Positions 41,838 to 54,700 of a stretch of DNA of 64,000 nt are shown here, one piece after another. Every line of letters begins with the position of its first letter. The first letter of the stretch is position 1. The stretch comes from Hysterangium stoloniferum (Eukaryota; Basidiomycota; Agaricomycetes; Hysterangiales; Hysterangiaceae), in the NCBI GenBank assembly GCA_015178975.1, contig WHVD01000006.1, positions 682,001 to 746,000 on the forward strand. The letters are read 5' to 3'. The notes below the pieces were generated by a model. The model had not been told where the DNA came from. It saw only the letters and a program-made list of their open reading frames with translations, and ran no database searches. Made by a program: the position numbers and the translations under genes.

Positions 41838-44800
41838 ATGGCTAAACGCCTCGTCGAGAATGACGAAAGTTCCGATGCTGAGGCACACCACCATGACTCA
41901 ACCCCTGCGAAGCGGCCTCGCGTCGAGGACGCAAGCGACGAGGAAGATGTTCCTCCACCCCCACGCTCCAAAAAAACGAAAGGAAAAGCTAAACAGGTTG
42001 CCAATGATGAAGATCAAGAGGATGCCGAGCTAGATGCGCGTCTTAGTGCTGCCAATTTGTCGCGCATTACGGCCGATGTAGATGATGCCGACTTTGAAGC
42101 TGAGCACGAAGCCGCAGTTCTCGATGCTATGAACCGACGCAGCAAGAAACCAGGGGTACATTTATATCTCGCCTTTAATGGTTTGGCTGACTCGAGGTAA
42201 TTCAGAGCATTGCTGTAATGGGTATCATAGAGGCCATCGAGATGCACCATTTTATGTGCCACCCACGTCTCTCTTTCAAATTTGGTCCTCAAATTAATTT
42301 CATAATAGGTGCATGGATTTTATTTATTTTTCAATATTAACCTCACTCTGATGCTGTTTCTAGGTCATAATGGAAGTACGTCTCGTTCTTGTTTTTTGCC
42401 CTCCAAGTACGATTCTTACTCCTTGTCCAGGCGGGAAAAGTGCGGTATTGTCCGCTTTAACTATCGCACTTGGCGGGAAAGCCATTTCCACGGGAAGAGG
42501 AAACGGATTAAAATCCTTTATACGAGAAGGACAAAAGTATGTGGCCATGTCGTTTGATATTAGTTCGCTGGTAACGCATTCCGCAGCACCGCGGAAGTTA
42601 GTATTACCCTAAAGAATCAGGGTGAAGAATCCTTCAAACCAGACATCTACGGAAAGAGTATCATAGTTACTCGAAGGTTCAGCAAGGAGGGCTCCTCGTC
42701 GTACAAGATCAAAAATGCTGATGGAAAGACTATCTCGACGAAACGAGATGAACTATCCGCCATCTGTGATCACATGAATATCCAAGTCGACAATCCAATG
42801 AACGTTCTTACTCAAGGTTCGTCTTCTCACATTGTAAGGTCAATCCCTCCTTTAATGATTCGAATAGACTCTGCAAGGCAATTCCTTAGCGCGTCCCGCC
42901 CTCAAGACAAATATCAGGTACGTTCTTTCCTTTAATTATCTTACTCATTAGTAATCTCACCTTAGAATTCCAGTTCTTCTTGAAAGGGACTCAGCTCACT
43001 CAGCTTAACGAGGAATATGAAACTTGTCTTGAAAACATCGGCAAAACTACTCGTACTCTTCAACTGAAGCGAGAGGAGATTCCGGATCTCGAAAAAGCAT
43101 TCAGAGAAGCAGATGCTCGTAACAAAGAGGCTACAAAAGCTCGTGAAAAGCAAACCCAACTCGCGGAGTACAAACGTGAGTTGGCATGGGCTCACGTGAA
43201 AGCCAAAGAAGATGTACGCCGGCATGATTTTTTCCGAGGGTTTTTCTTTGATACACCCCATTGCAGGAAATGACCAAGCAATTAGGAGATGTAGCAAAGG
43301 CTCGACGCCGCCTACCTAGGATCGAGCAAAGCATTCAAGAAGCCGAGGTACGTTACGCAATGACTTAGAGAGCCACATACATTGAACAATTGTGTATCAA
43401 TTTCCAGGCTGCTCTCCTAGCTACTGTCGAGAAGGTTGAGGAATTTGAGGCGGAGAAGGCTGCAGTTCCTAGCATTGGTTCTATCAAGACTGAGTTAGCT
43501 GAGGCCAAAGCGCTTTTTGATAAAAATCGTGATGATATCCGTGAACATAAAGTATGCGATTTACTTACTCGAAGCTGCCTATTCGCTGATTGTCTTCGCA
43601 GGCCAATGAACGGGAAATGAATCAGCAGATGAATCAGCTATCTAATGAAATTACCGGTTTCGAAAACGAGATTAGATTGCGAGCTGAATCACAAGGAGCG
43701 GCTCAAACTGAACGTGAACGCATCCAACATCTGTTGCAAAAGGCCATGATGGATCTCGATAATGCGAAGGAGGAGCTCGAGATGGTTTCATCTGAGCCGG
43801 TGAATTTGGAGAAACGGGTCAGAGAACTTGACGTAAGAGGAAGGCAGATGGTCAACGACGTCAACGCTGCCCGCAAAGACGTTGAGGCAGCCATCAGTAA
43901 TATCGAGCAGTGCCAACGCAAAGACGGTGATGAGCTGAGGATATACGGCCAAGATCTATCCACAGTTCTCAAACATGTAAAGGACGAAACGTGGATGGGC
44001 GAAGTCCCTATTGGGCCATTTGGTCTTTTTGTATCCGTCAAGGATCCAAAATGGACCCATGTTATGAGGATGCAGATTGGTCAGTTGATGACTTCGTGGG
44101 CTGTCACCGATAACAGAGATCGACACAAGCTCAAAAAGATCTTGGACCATTCTGGAAAGTGCGTTTTTTTGACTAGCATTACTTGCCACACCCCTCATTC
44201 TTTGTGCTCTACAGCAATAACATCCAAATAATTATAACCGAAGTGGACCTTTTTGATTATAGTCGAGGTAAACATGCGGTGTTCGTCCTAACTTGTTAAG
44301 TACTTTCTAATTATGCTCTAGGCGAACCGCCATCAGATATCCTGACGGCATTGCGTGTTTTGGATGTACGCTCCATACTTTATTGCACCGCATCTTTTTT
44401 TGACTGCTTGTGTCTTTCGATAGATTAAACATGAATTCGTGAAACGCATTCTTATCAATCAGCGAAACATCGAAAAAATTGTTTTGGCGGACTCCCGTAG
44501 TGACGGAGACCAATTACTAATGCGCCTTGGCGGTAATGGAGTTGCATGGAGCCTTGACGGCTATATCCCTCGTCGATACGCGTATGAAGTTTCACCCTAC
44601 TTTTTATCTCTTGCTAACAGGTTGAAATAAGTGATGGTGGTGGTCAATCAGTTCCAATGCAACGTGTTGCGAATAATGATCCCAGGAATCATATGTTCAC
44701 TGGTGGCGATCGCACTGCTGATCTGCGGTTCGTCTGTCCACTCTACTGTGGTATTCTTGTGTTGTCATTGACGCCGCCCTTTCACAGACGTTTTCAGGAT

Positions 44801-46555
44801 GTCAAGCACGAGGCAGAGACTCGTCTCCAACTACTGATGACTAACCAGTCCGATTTGCGAAGAGAATATACTGATCTACAGCGCCGGCTGACCGAGGCGA
44901 AGGCATGTTTTGTTTTATTACTATCATATATTTTTTGAATCTAATTGGTCTTTCCAGAAACGACAACAATCCGTTAGGGGGGAGGTTAGCAGGTTGGAGC
45001 AAGAAATTATCCGATTACAGGCCGACGCTTCTTTGGATGCCCCTGTTAACATTGATTTTCTGGAGGAGTCCAAAGTGGTGCGTTAGGACGCTGAAGAGAG
45101 GGACTACATGCTCACGAATATCTAGACTGCTATTGAGGGAAGAAATTCGATCAGTACACAATATGAGAGCATTATCAAGCGTAGGATGGAGCTTGATGCG
45201 GAGAATAAATTGTTGCATGAGAAGCGGGCTGCCTTGATTCAGCAGGTAACAGACTGGGAGGCCGGAATGGAGGCGATTAGAGTAGGTGAATTTCTTGCCT
45301 ATCGATCGAAACTTATCGTCTCTCCAGAGGAAGCTTGCAGCCGCCCTGCAAGACCGTGTTAAGGCCACAAAGGACAAGGCACACTGGCAGGCGAAATTAG
45401 TTGCCGAAAGTGCCCAAGTGGACGAACTTGAAGCAATCGCGGAAATTTTGCAGAAGGAGTTTGAGGTCGGTAAACTCACATTTGTGACTGATGTGACACA
45501 GTCTTATGTTCCGAGTTAGGAATGGAGCGAAAAGGCAGAGCAGATTGGTCCCCAGGTGGAGAAGCCCCGCAAGGCTGATTTTATTTATAGACAAATAGAA
45601 TCCGTGCAAAAGGCCTTGGCTCAGCACGAACGCCAGTATGGCCATCATGTCGGCTTTCTTCTTCTTGGAGTTGATAAAATGATGTTAGGCAAGGAGCATC
45701 CCCCGAAGAGATTTCCATGGAGAGAGACAATGCAAAGATTGCGCTTGATACCCACAAGCGGCAGTTAAAGGAGGTCAGCAATTTGAACAAGGTTGGTTAT
45801 AAAATAGTCTCCTTCCTGCTCTCTCCTCACAGCAACAACAGGCGTTGAAGACATCACTCGCCATCCGTATGAGCAAATGGATAACATTCAGACAGCACAT
45901 TGCCTTGCGTTGCAAGTACCAGTTCCAGCATCACCTATTTACACGTGGTTATTATGGCAAAGTGATATTCGATCATAATGAATGCACTTTAAATCTGAAG
46001 GTGACGGAAGCCAAAGGACGTGTTTATTTCGTACACTCAATGAAATATCTTGTTAGGTCCAAACAGAAGACCAAGCAGGCACCCAGTCCAAGGATAAAGA
46101 TCCTAAATCGCTGTCAGGTGGCGAAAAGAGTTATTCTACTATATGCCTCTTGTTGGCCCTCTGGGAATCGATCCAGTGTCCTATCCGTTGTCTGGGTGGG
46201 TTTTGCTCTATGTTTTGTAGCGACTGCCTATATCATTTACACACGTGTAGATGAATTCGATGTATTTATGGATGCTGCCAATCGTAGAATCTCTATGAAG
46301 ATGATGGTGAGAGGATGAAAAATTTCCCTTTGTTTGTATGCTGATCAATTGTAGATTGAGGCGGCTAATACTTCTGACAAACAATACATCTTGATTACCC
46401 CTCAAGACATGAGCTATGTCGCTTTTAGTTCATCTGTTCGTGTACACAGAATGCGTAAGTCAATCCAAAATGTATTGATATACGGTTTACTGACTATTAT
46501 CGTAGTCGATCCTGAGAGGAATCAGAATAGTCTCAATTTTGGCGAGAATAACTAA
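41838..46555 (+). CDS. SMC6: SMC6, structural maintenance of chromosomes protein 6
   Basis: ATPase subunit of the SMC5/6 complex, which handles recombination intermediates and stalled forks. An acidic/basic N-terminal tail carries KRPRVEDASDEED. The head begins SIAVMGIIEAIEMHHFMCHP, and Walker A GHNGSGKSA is assembled across two introns (42361-42430). Typical SMC6 blocks follow: QVDNPMNVLTQDSARQFL and FFLKGTQL. Coiled coil spans roughly 43000-43900 and 44780-45880, with the hinge between (GPFGLFVSVKDPKWTHVMRMQIG; NNIQIIITEVDLFDYS). The C-terminal head has the signature LSGGEKSYSTICLLLALWES (46110-46175) and Walker B RCLDEFDVFMD, split by an intron, ending NFGENN-stop. Two in-frame TAGs near 45084 and 45123 lie in a 48-nt intron (45078-45125). 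About 20 short introns; appears intact. Confidence 0.94.
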
Positions 46556-46918
46556 CGGTTTTCTGAGTCTTTTAATCTTACAATCCAGACCATCTTTTTT
46601 ACGGTAGTGACAACTGTATGTAATGTTTGATGAACTACGAGAAATTTTTAAGCTTAGATGTTGAATTTTCCCCCACCACTTGTATATTCCCCTTTGAAGG
46701 CATCTAACATAAGTATACGAAGTAATAAATTGTAAAATTGTCGAATTTAATTCGCCTCGGTGTATATTAAACAAGTTGTGTCAGGACAGTCAAAATTACT
46801 GAATGCGTTTATGTAAGGGAAGGTGATGGGTTACGTTTATAAGTACGTATGAGGACGTTATAAGCTTATAAGCTCGCGCACAACACTTACGCAGTTAGCA
46901 GGGATACTACTCTACGAG

Positions 46919-48479
46919 ATGAATAACCCCCCTGAATACGACCTTACCAGCAAGATGTTAACAGGCAGAAAAGGGCTCCCTAAATATACCCCCATTCTCA
47001 CAAAAACAGATCAGGTAATGTGGTATGTTATTTGCTAAAAGAGGATTGACGATGCATAAAGGATAAGACTACCCCTCTGTCAGCTAAGGCTTCAAAGAGA
47101 ATTGGTATAGTTTCGTCGTCACATCTTTCTTCGAGCCCAGAAGGCCGCGCCGACCTTATGTTGCCTATAAAGACCCTCCTCTTAGGCAACCGCATCCTTG
47201 ATACGACTGCCATGGCGAGAGGCCCAGATCTTGAGTCAGAGGATTGTGAGTATTGGTTCCGTGTCCGAGGAAAGAATGTTTCGATTATCCATGGCTCTCG
47301 CCTGCTTGGGACCTCTCTATTTGAGTATGAGTTGGGACCAGATATAAAGAGTGTTGAAGTGAGTGCACTACGCCACGAGTCTTCTCTTCCCTCGGAGATT
47401 AGAACCTAATCTACGATCGTAACATAATCGTTATCGTTATCGATCATGTATTTGCCTGAATGATAGCTTCCAGAGACTCCTGACGATGCATTGAAATATG
47501 CAGTGATTATCTTGACCCTCTGCGTGACAGCAAGGACGAGTGCTTTCATCGACAAAACAGAGGGCATCGGTGCGATGGCATGTTCACTACGTCATATTAG
47601 AATCTGAATTTCTCAGACTCTTAGACTGCAAACGGCCAATTGTTGCCATGAAGTTACTTACTGTCCACAGTCACTGGTCCCTGGAAGTTTACAAGGGTAT
47701 AGAATCACTCCTCACCGGTGTGAAGGGGCTCGAGATACATCCATTCAAGTGAGTTCAATTGAAGGGTCGAACTATAAATTTCAGCCTGACAATTGTCCGG
47801 GATTGTTGTCCTTGTAGTGCTGGTACACTTCGCATGCGATGGCTTTCATCTCAGGCGAAACAAGCACCATCAAATATGAAGTCGGTGCAAACGCCTCAGT
47901 CGAGACCAAGGCCTCGACCTACATCGTGAGTGGCGAGTAGTGTAGGTTCACCCAAATTAACATACCCTGCGTGACTTGGTTAGTTCTGGGCACAAATATA
48001 AAGACACTCAAAGTTCTGGCAACTTCCAGAGCAAGTACACCTCCAGGCATGACCTCACGCCACTTAGGGGTATTGGAGTATCGTCCACGATGCCGGCTGC
48101 CAGTGATAATGCGCGGTCAGGTGACCATGATCCTTTCATCGATATGGCAGAAGATGTAAGTCTTCCCAGGCAGAAGGAAATGGAATTCACGAGGCCAAAT
48201 CACCGCCGGGGCGGGCAAATACCACCATGTCAAGATCTTCCTGATAAGAAATCAACAGCCGCCGCGGGCAATAACACTTCCGATGTCGCTGCTTGTTCCT
48301 CGTCTGTTGATGAGCTCACATTAATTTCACAGAGGCTGAGTGAGAGTAACAGAGAGATTAGGGAGAAATTGCAACAAGGTGAGCTGGTGTCTGAATATAG
48401 GAGACTGGGAAACAACGAAAAGAGCTCAACGAAAAATTGTTCTCTAGCTTTAGATCTGTTGACTACTAGTAATAGGTGA
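46919..48479 (+). CDS. Unrecognised hypothetical protein
   Basis: Two opening exons join cleanly: 46919-47014 (MNNPPEYDLTSKMLTGRKG..) and 47062-47358, containing EDCEYWFRVRGKNVSIIHGS and LLGTSLFEYELGPDIKSVE, with a gtgagt donor at 47359. A later exon (about 47976-48479) is Ser-rich and ends with a likely coiled coil (LISQRLSESNREIREKLQQG). The middle (47470-47900) is open in different frames and I could not settle its splicing. It follows SMC6 by 0.36 kb on the same strand. No family is proposed. Confidence 0.4.
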
Positions 48480-49072
48480 CCCCTACTGGTGTGTTTATGC
48501 GATGGAGGGTAATTTGACACGAACGTATCACGGAAAGATGGGGATCTATCGTTTTACGAAGTGGCTAAATAGCCTTAATTTAATTAAATGATTGGCTTAT
48601 TACTCATACTGTGAGTCGGATGCGATTTACTATCAGGGCGCTATCGAACGGCAAAACATGGAGGCGTCAATATTGCAATGTCAAAACTTTCAGAAAATCG
48701 TTTATTTACGATGTACATATCAATATTTCTCAAAGCAGCCTGATTACAGTCGTGGCGAGAACATAATTGACTTTCAAACATTCTGTGAATTCCAAATCGG
48801 AAAAAGAAAGCCAGAAGAAAAGTGAGAGAAAAAGCTGCACTCTTTACTAGTAAAGGCGCGGGTTTTGCAAAGAATCCTGTGCAACTTCAAGAAAAGCTGC
48901 TGTTGCAAATAAATAAATATATATATAGATTTAACCATGAACAAATCGGTAGCGGCATCCCGCCGACGGTAAGCCGTTGTGACGCCGCTTCGATCATGGT
49001 CACGTGAACTTAACGTTTGTCCGCGTCCTATGGACCAGGTCCTAAGGGCCTGTCACCACTTTCTTGACCTTC
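48480..49072. other. Intergenic spacer upstream of KRE6-2
   Basis: 593 bp, AT-rich in its first two thirds; putative promoter of the glucan-synthesis gene. No gene supported. Confidence 0.55.
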
Positions 49073-51298
49073 ATGTCCCGCCCCTCCAGAAGCTCCCGTG
49101 TTCCACCGCCTCCTCTCAACACACAATATACAACTCTTCCTACAACAAGCCCTCGATCACCGCCCCCGTCTGGCTCTCGTGCATACACGCCTCCTGTTGA
49201 GGCGTCAAGGAGTCGCTCGCCCTCTCAAGGCAGATCTCGCAGATACTCCAGAAGACCGCGCCCACCGCCCCCTGAAGAGTATAGGAGTGATACCGCGCAA
49301 CGAGTCGCCACCGGAAGCATTGGAGGTGGTTATGGACCATATGCTGTAAGTTTTGCCTGTCTGACACGGACCGTCGTATTAATTCTTTCGCGATACTACA
49401 GCATGAAGAGACATATGACCCCCAAAGTGGGAATCGATTCACAAACGCACCTTCTGACGAGTCATACGAGTACAAGGACAGACCGATGGTAGGGGCCCAG
49501 CCTTCAACTGCTACAGTCCCTACCTATGAATGGGACACTAAAGATCTAGACGATGCACTGCATAGTATAGATCCTGTGCACGATGCCATGCTGGATCGAC
49601 ATCTATCGTTCTTCAGTGCACGGGGTTGGATGAACATAGGGGCAATAGTTATCATCATCGTTGCCCTTATTGGCCTTTTTGCAGGATACCCCATTATCTT
49701 ATTTTTTATTCGTGGATCCGGTCCTAGTCTTGGATTTAACCTAGGCGGAATTAATGGAAGTGGCCAAGTACCTGATTTACCTGGCGTTCGAGGTCTCATA
49801 GACCCCGATACCCCTAATGAAGCTTTGACCAGAGTGGGCTTAACAGACAACAAACAGTACCATTTGGCTTTCTCGGACGAGTTTAATACCGATGGACGAA
49901 CGTTCTACCCCGGCGACGACCCTTTCTGGGAAGCCGTAGATTTACATTATTGGCCGACTGGTGATCTCGAATGGTATTCACCAGATGCGATCACAACTAA
50001 AGGCGGTAAATTGGTAATTCAGATGACCGAGCAGCTCAACCACGATTTGAATTTCCAATCGGGAATGTTACAATCATGGAATAAGTTTTGTTTTACGACA
50101 GGTATCGTCGAGGTTTCTGTTAGCTTACCTGGGAGTGGTAATGTCCCGGGGTGAGGGAGGAATTTTTTGGTTTCAATGCATATGTTGCTGACTCGATTGT
50201 GTCTCTTTGCTAAATCAGTTTCTGGCCTGGTGTGTGGATGATGGGTAACATTGGCCGTGCTGGATATGGTGCAACTACAGAAGGTAAACAAACATCTATT
50301 TCAAGGACTTGATATGAGTTGAGGTTCTTATAGGAACTTGGCCGTACTCATACGATAGTTGCGACGTTGGAACCTTCCCTAACCAATTAAATCATGACGG
50401 TAGTCCTGCGGCGGCGGCGGATATCGGGAACGGTGGCGGCCAGCTTTCTGCACTACCGGGCCAAAAACTGTCTGCCTGTACATGTCCAGGTATGGACCAT
50501 CCTGGTCCCAATGTCGGCGTTGGACGTGGCGCTCCTGAAATCGATGTCATCGAAGCCCAAGTTAGCACGGCCCGAGGTCAGGGTCAAGTATCACAATCTT
50601 ATCAGACTGCTCCATATAACGCTCAGTGGGAATTTACCAACACAACGCCAGCTGCCACAATATTTAACCCCGATATCACCTCTTTCAATAATTATAAGGG
50701 AGGGCCGTATCAGCAGGCGGTTAGCGCAGTGAGCTTTGTTGACAATGCTAATTATGATGGTACCGGTTTTGGATTATACGGCCTTGAATGGTGGTCGGAT
50801 CCTAATCATAGGGATGACGGTTATGTTACTTGGTATCAAGGCTCGGATAAAATGTGGACTATGACTGCTGCGGCGGTCGGCCCAGATACTTTAAGCCAGG
50901 TTTCTCAAAGGCCTGTTGCTGAAGAGCCTATGGTATGCCGAATTTCTAGAGTCAAACCTGGGAGACAATCGAGTGAATTTATTTGCAGAGTCTAATTCTA
51001 AACTTTGGCCTGTCACCCGGTTTCCAAGCTCAGGACTGGAAGCATCTGAAGTTCCCGTCCCAGATGCAAATTGATTATATCCGTATATATCAACGCGACG
51101 GCGTGAATAACGTCGGCTGCGATCCTTCAGCATACCCCACGTCGGATTACATCAATGCGTACGTCGTTATCTTGCTATGTCTATCCCCACGCTAATTTAC
51201 ACCACAGACACATCAATGCATATACAAATGCCAACCTGACTACTTGGGATGGCGCGGGATATACTTTCCCGCGGAATAGTAAATATGATGGCTGCTGA
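49073..51298 (+). CDS. KRE6/SKN1-type beta-1,6-glucan synthesis protein, copy 2
   Basis: Paralog of the gene at 26432-28577, with the same role in cell-wall beta-glucan assembly. Six exons join in frame: 49073-49345, 49402-50150, 50219-50283, 50334-50932, 50989-51158 and 51208-51298, giving 648 aa. The N-terminal tail is rich in Ser/Arg/Pro ([20 protein letters not shown]). The membrane segment is [20 protein letters not shown]; then come [20 protein letters not shown], the same [20 protein letters not shown] block and the catalytic [11 protein letters not shown]. It ends [17 protein letters not shown] 49073 is the first in frame. Two introns here (after VPG and TTEG) are absent from copy 1, while copy 1's intron before AGY is absent here. 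Confidence 0.93.
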
Positions 51299-51766
51299 AG
51301 ATTTTTTCCACGGTTATTAATGACAATGTACGACAATTTATGTATATCGACCACCTTTGGTTCCATATTATACCTCTAAAATCCAAGGTACATTCAACAC
51401 CTTATTCGTTGAACGCCTCTTCAAGCCTGTCGGATGGATTTTGTTGTTTCTGCTTTTGAAGTATGCACCTGTTGTAGAGTGCATATTCGTGTCTACTGGT
51501 TTTTGTGTCATGTACTGAAAGTTAGGATATTTTATGCCTAGGGCAATTCACACTCATGTTCGATGCCGACTAGGCCATGTTTCATATACTTTGATGTCAT
51601 GAGTATGGAAAAACTACTTTTGGGTTCGATTAGGGACTCGGAATCGTCTTGCACCTTTACGATCACGTGAACCATCACTTACCCGCCACAGTTGGATTTG
51701 TGCATTACAAGGGCTTGAACGGCGTTGTAGACGCGTTTCCAACGTTCAAGTGAGAGAGATATCTAC
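51299..51766. other. Intergenic spacer
   Basis: 3' flank of KRE6-2 and upstream region of the SUMO protease gene; nothing else recognised. Confidence 0.55.
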
Positions 51767-54700
51767 ATGCAAGCAGAAGACCGCGATCAAGTGAAACGTA
51801 TGTATGGAGTAGCTCATAATACAGGGTCTACCCTCGCATCCTCCTCCAATAGCCGGTAGGTGTCTCTTGGAACAATTTTTAATAATTTATATGACTTTAT
51901 GATTCAATATAGGTCTCAGTGGAAACAACCCCCTACTCTTATACAGCAGCCTGGAAAGGTGAGTACCTCCGAATCTCCTACAGCATTATTATTTACATTA
52001 GTCTGAAGCCTGCTCCAAAGAAGGTGACAGGGTTGAATCCTTATAGTAGCGCAAGCTTCAATGACCTCAATGGCATCAATCGGTCTAATAGCCCTATCAA
52101 TCGCTCAAACCCAAACGCTCTCACTGTTGCGCCCACGCGATCTGCTTCGTCTGCAACTGGATTACACAGATCCTCGGGCTCGCTACAGTCGTCTATGGTC
52201 AAGCCTCATCCCTATAAGAAACAGAAGATGGATAGAGAGTTCATTCGCGATGCTACTTCCCCCGATTCTCACGCATCATCTACTCCAGATCTCGATGCAA
52301 TGCATATTAGCTCTGCGGCAGAACGTGACAATGGGCTCTTACAGAAGCGTGCTACTGGTAAATCATCTTTATATTCAACAGATGATTCTAGTGGACGGCA
52401 ATCAACGTCGAAACGCCGTGAAGTGATCGATGTTGACGAAGAAGAGGATGCGGGAGAAACTGTTTGGCCTTCAACCTCTTCCGCAAATGCCCGGCCACTT
52501 ACACCCACTAATGACAATGATGATCTTCAAATACTAACACCGCCAGATCGAAACCCACAAGCCCTCAAGAAAGCAACTGAGATGCTCGGTGTGTCTGTGA
52601 CTGAAGGCCGTGCTGCTTTCAACCGATATCAGTCAAGCCACAAAGGAGAAGAGGCACCCCCTGCAGGTCCTCATACTAGTGCTATCACAGAAAAATATGG
52701 CCGAAATCATTCAGATCCAATAGAGGATCCAGACGATTCTGACAGTTTTAAACCGACTCCTGCGAACACTCATCCAAACCGGGGCTCACCTTCAATACCA
52801 GTTGGCAATGTCCAAAGCAAGGTGTCCCTGTACGAGTCAAGGCCTCCCGAAGTTGATCTCAGAGCCATGAGAAAGAAACCGAAGGGCACTGCCATCCTGG
52901 GCAACACGAGAGTGGCCAATATGAAGCGGAAGGTATGCTCGTTCTCCATTTTCTTATTGAGGGTATCGATGTTTGTCTATAGGCACCCAAGGAACCTCCA
53001 GAAGTCGGTGGTTCCCCTCAGCCTAGCCGTCCATCTGCTGCAGACAAGAAGCCAGGAAACCGCCAAACAAGGCTTCAAGTACGCTCAGCACTTCCGATAA
53101 CCGACTATATCTGTAACGAACCGCAGAGTAATAAGGTTTTGGGTGTTTTCCCTCTAGAAGCCTTTATATGCGGGAACGAGGATGTTTTATCGGTGGACGA
53201 GGAGAGTACACAACCGAAGTTTTGGTGTCGATTCCTAGAGACCTCTGTCGATATTGTGGGAAATCCCGATGCGGGTCGCAAGGCTGCTGTGATCTCCAGT
53301 GACTTAAATGACTGCGAGCGTATCCAAGTATGTCTCTGCCGACACTCTACTCTAGCCATGTATTTATTTTATGATCTCACTAGTTTGCACGGATGACCGG
53401 TAACAACGGAGCTAATGCTCCGTTCATTTCATTTCATCTTATCAAAAAGCCTGTGATTAATATGCCGATTACATTTGACGATTCTGGTACGATGTCAACT
53501 TATTTTTACCGATTTCGACTCACCGTCCTATTCGTTCAGCGAAAGAATACATTCTAGCGTTGAAATTTTTGACAACACATCCCAATTGGAATAAGGAGGA
53601 ATTCAAAAGAATATGCGACAAAATAAGAGCTACTGTAACCACAACCATCGCGTATTTGGAGTAAGATCAGTATCATTATTTATATAGTACTCTACATGTG
53701 ACTAGTACCTCTAGTGACCCAGGGTTTCAAGCATTCTGGAAACGTCTTAAAGATGAATCCCATCCTTCAGTCAGCCAGGTAGGTCCTAAAAGGCCCAAAC
53801 CTCGACCGACTTAGTCAGTTTTTACAATTTATCCAATCACAAGGCACTGAATATATTCTCTAGTGGTACGGGATCGTTCCCTGGTTCCTCAAAGCAAACG
53901 ACTCCCAAGTTGGATGACCATCAGCCCAGACGTTCCATTCGTCAGTCGGCGGGGGGTACCGTAGCGAAGGCATTGCCATCTCCCCCTGCAGATGAGCTGT
54001 GCGTATTACTCTTCTTTAATAGCCCTGCATGGATTCACACAATTTCTTAGCATTCTGGTCTATCCTTTCACTGGGACGGGGGGAGTAGCTGTCAAAAATT
54101 CGGATTTACAGCGTCTCGATCCTGGGGAATTTCTTAACGATGTTGTCATTGAAGTAGCTCTCAAGTAAGACGGTTTTTCATTGATGGCATCGGGCATGCT
54201 AATCGATATGATAGACTCTGGCTCGACGATCTTCGTCGAGATAATCCGGGATTGGCTGAGCAAATCCATGTATTTAGCTCTTACTTCTTCACCAATCTTA
54301 GCAAAAAGAAGTAAGCCCTTGTCATTCTTTCTGGTTTAATCTCACGCTGAAGATGTTGTAGTCCTGAAGAGGGTTATGAGAAAGTGCGGAAGTGGACAGC
54401 TAGATTTGACATATTCCAGAAGAAATACATCATTGTTCCTATCAATGAGAAGTGTGTATACCATCTAATCGCTACGACTGAGAAAACATTACTGATGTAA
54501 ATTGGCAGTCTTCATTGGTATTTGGCGATTATCTGCTTCCCAGAACGAGCCCTGCAAGAACCTCCACCACCCCCTGTAATAACTCCTAATGTAACCACAC
54601 GGATCAAGGCTCGCGAATTCATATCCACAGCGGCCCACTCTTTTCCAAAGAACATCTCGAGCAAACGATCCCCAAATTCATCGGGTGTCACTTCAACGCG

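Noticed and set aside
45080-45126. Two nonsense mutations, or C-to-U editing, in SMC6
   Set aside because: A good 48-nt intron with donor, branch-like word and acceptor covers both stops.
46919-48479. RAD9 or another checkpoint gene next to SMC6
   Set aside because: No PCNA-like or BRCT/FHA motif could be recognised; neighbourhood alone is not evidence.
51919-52000. METTPYSYTAAW as the SUMO protease N-terminus
   Set aside because: That frame begins with GTG, not ATG, and an alternative frame with splice signals (SQWKQPPTLIQQ) fits the upstream ATG at 51767 better; the true join is unresolved.
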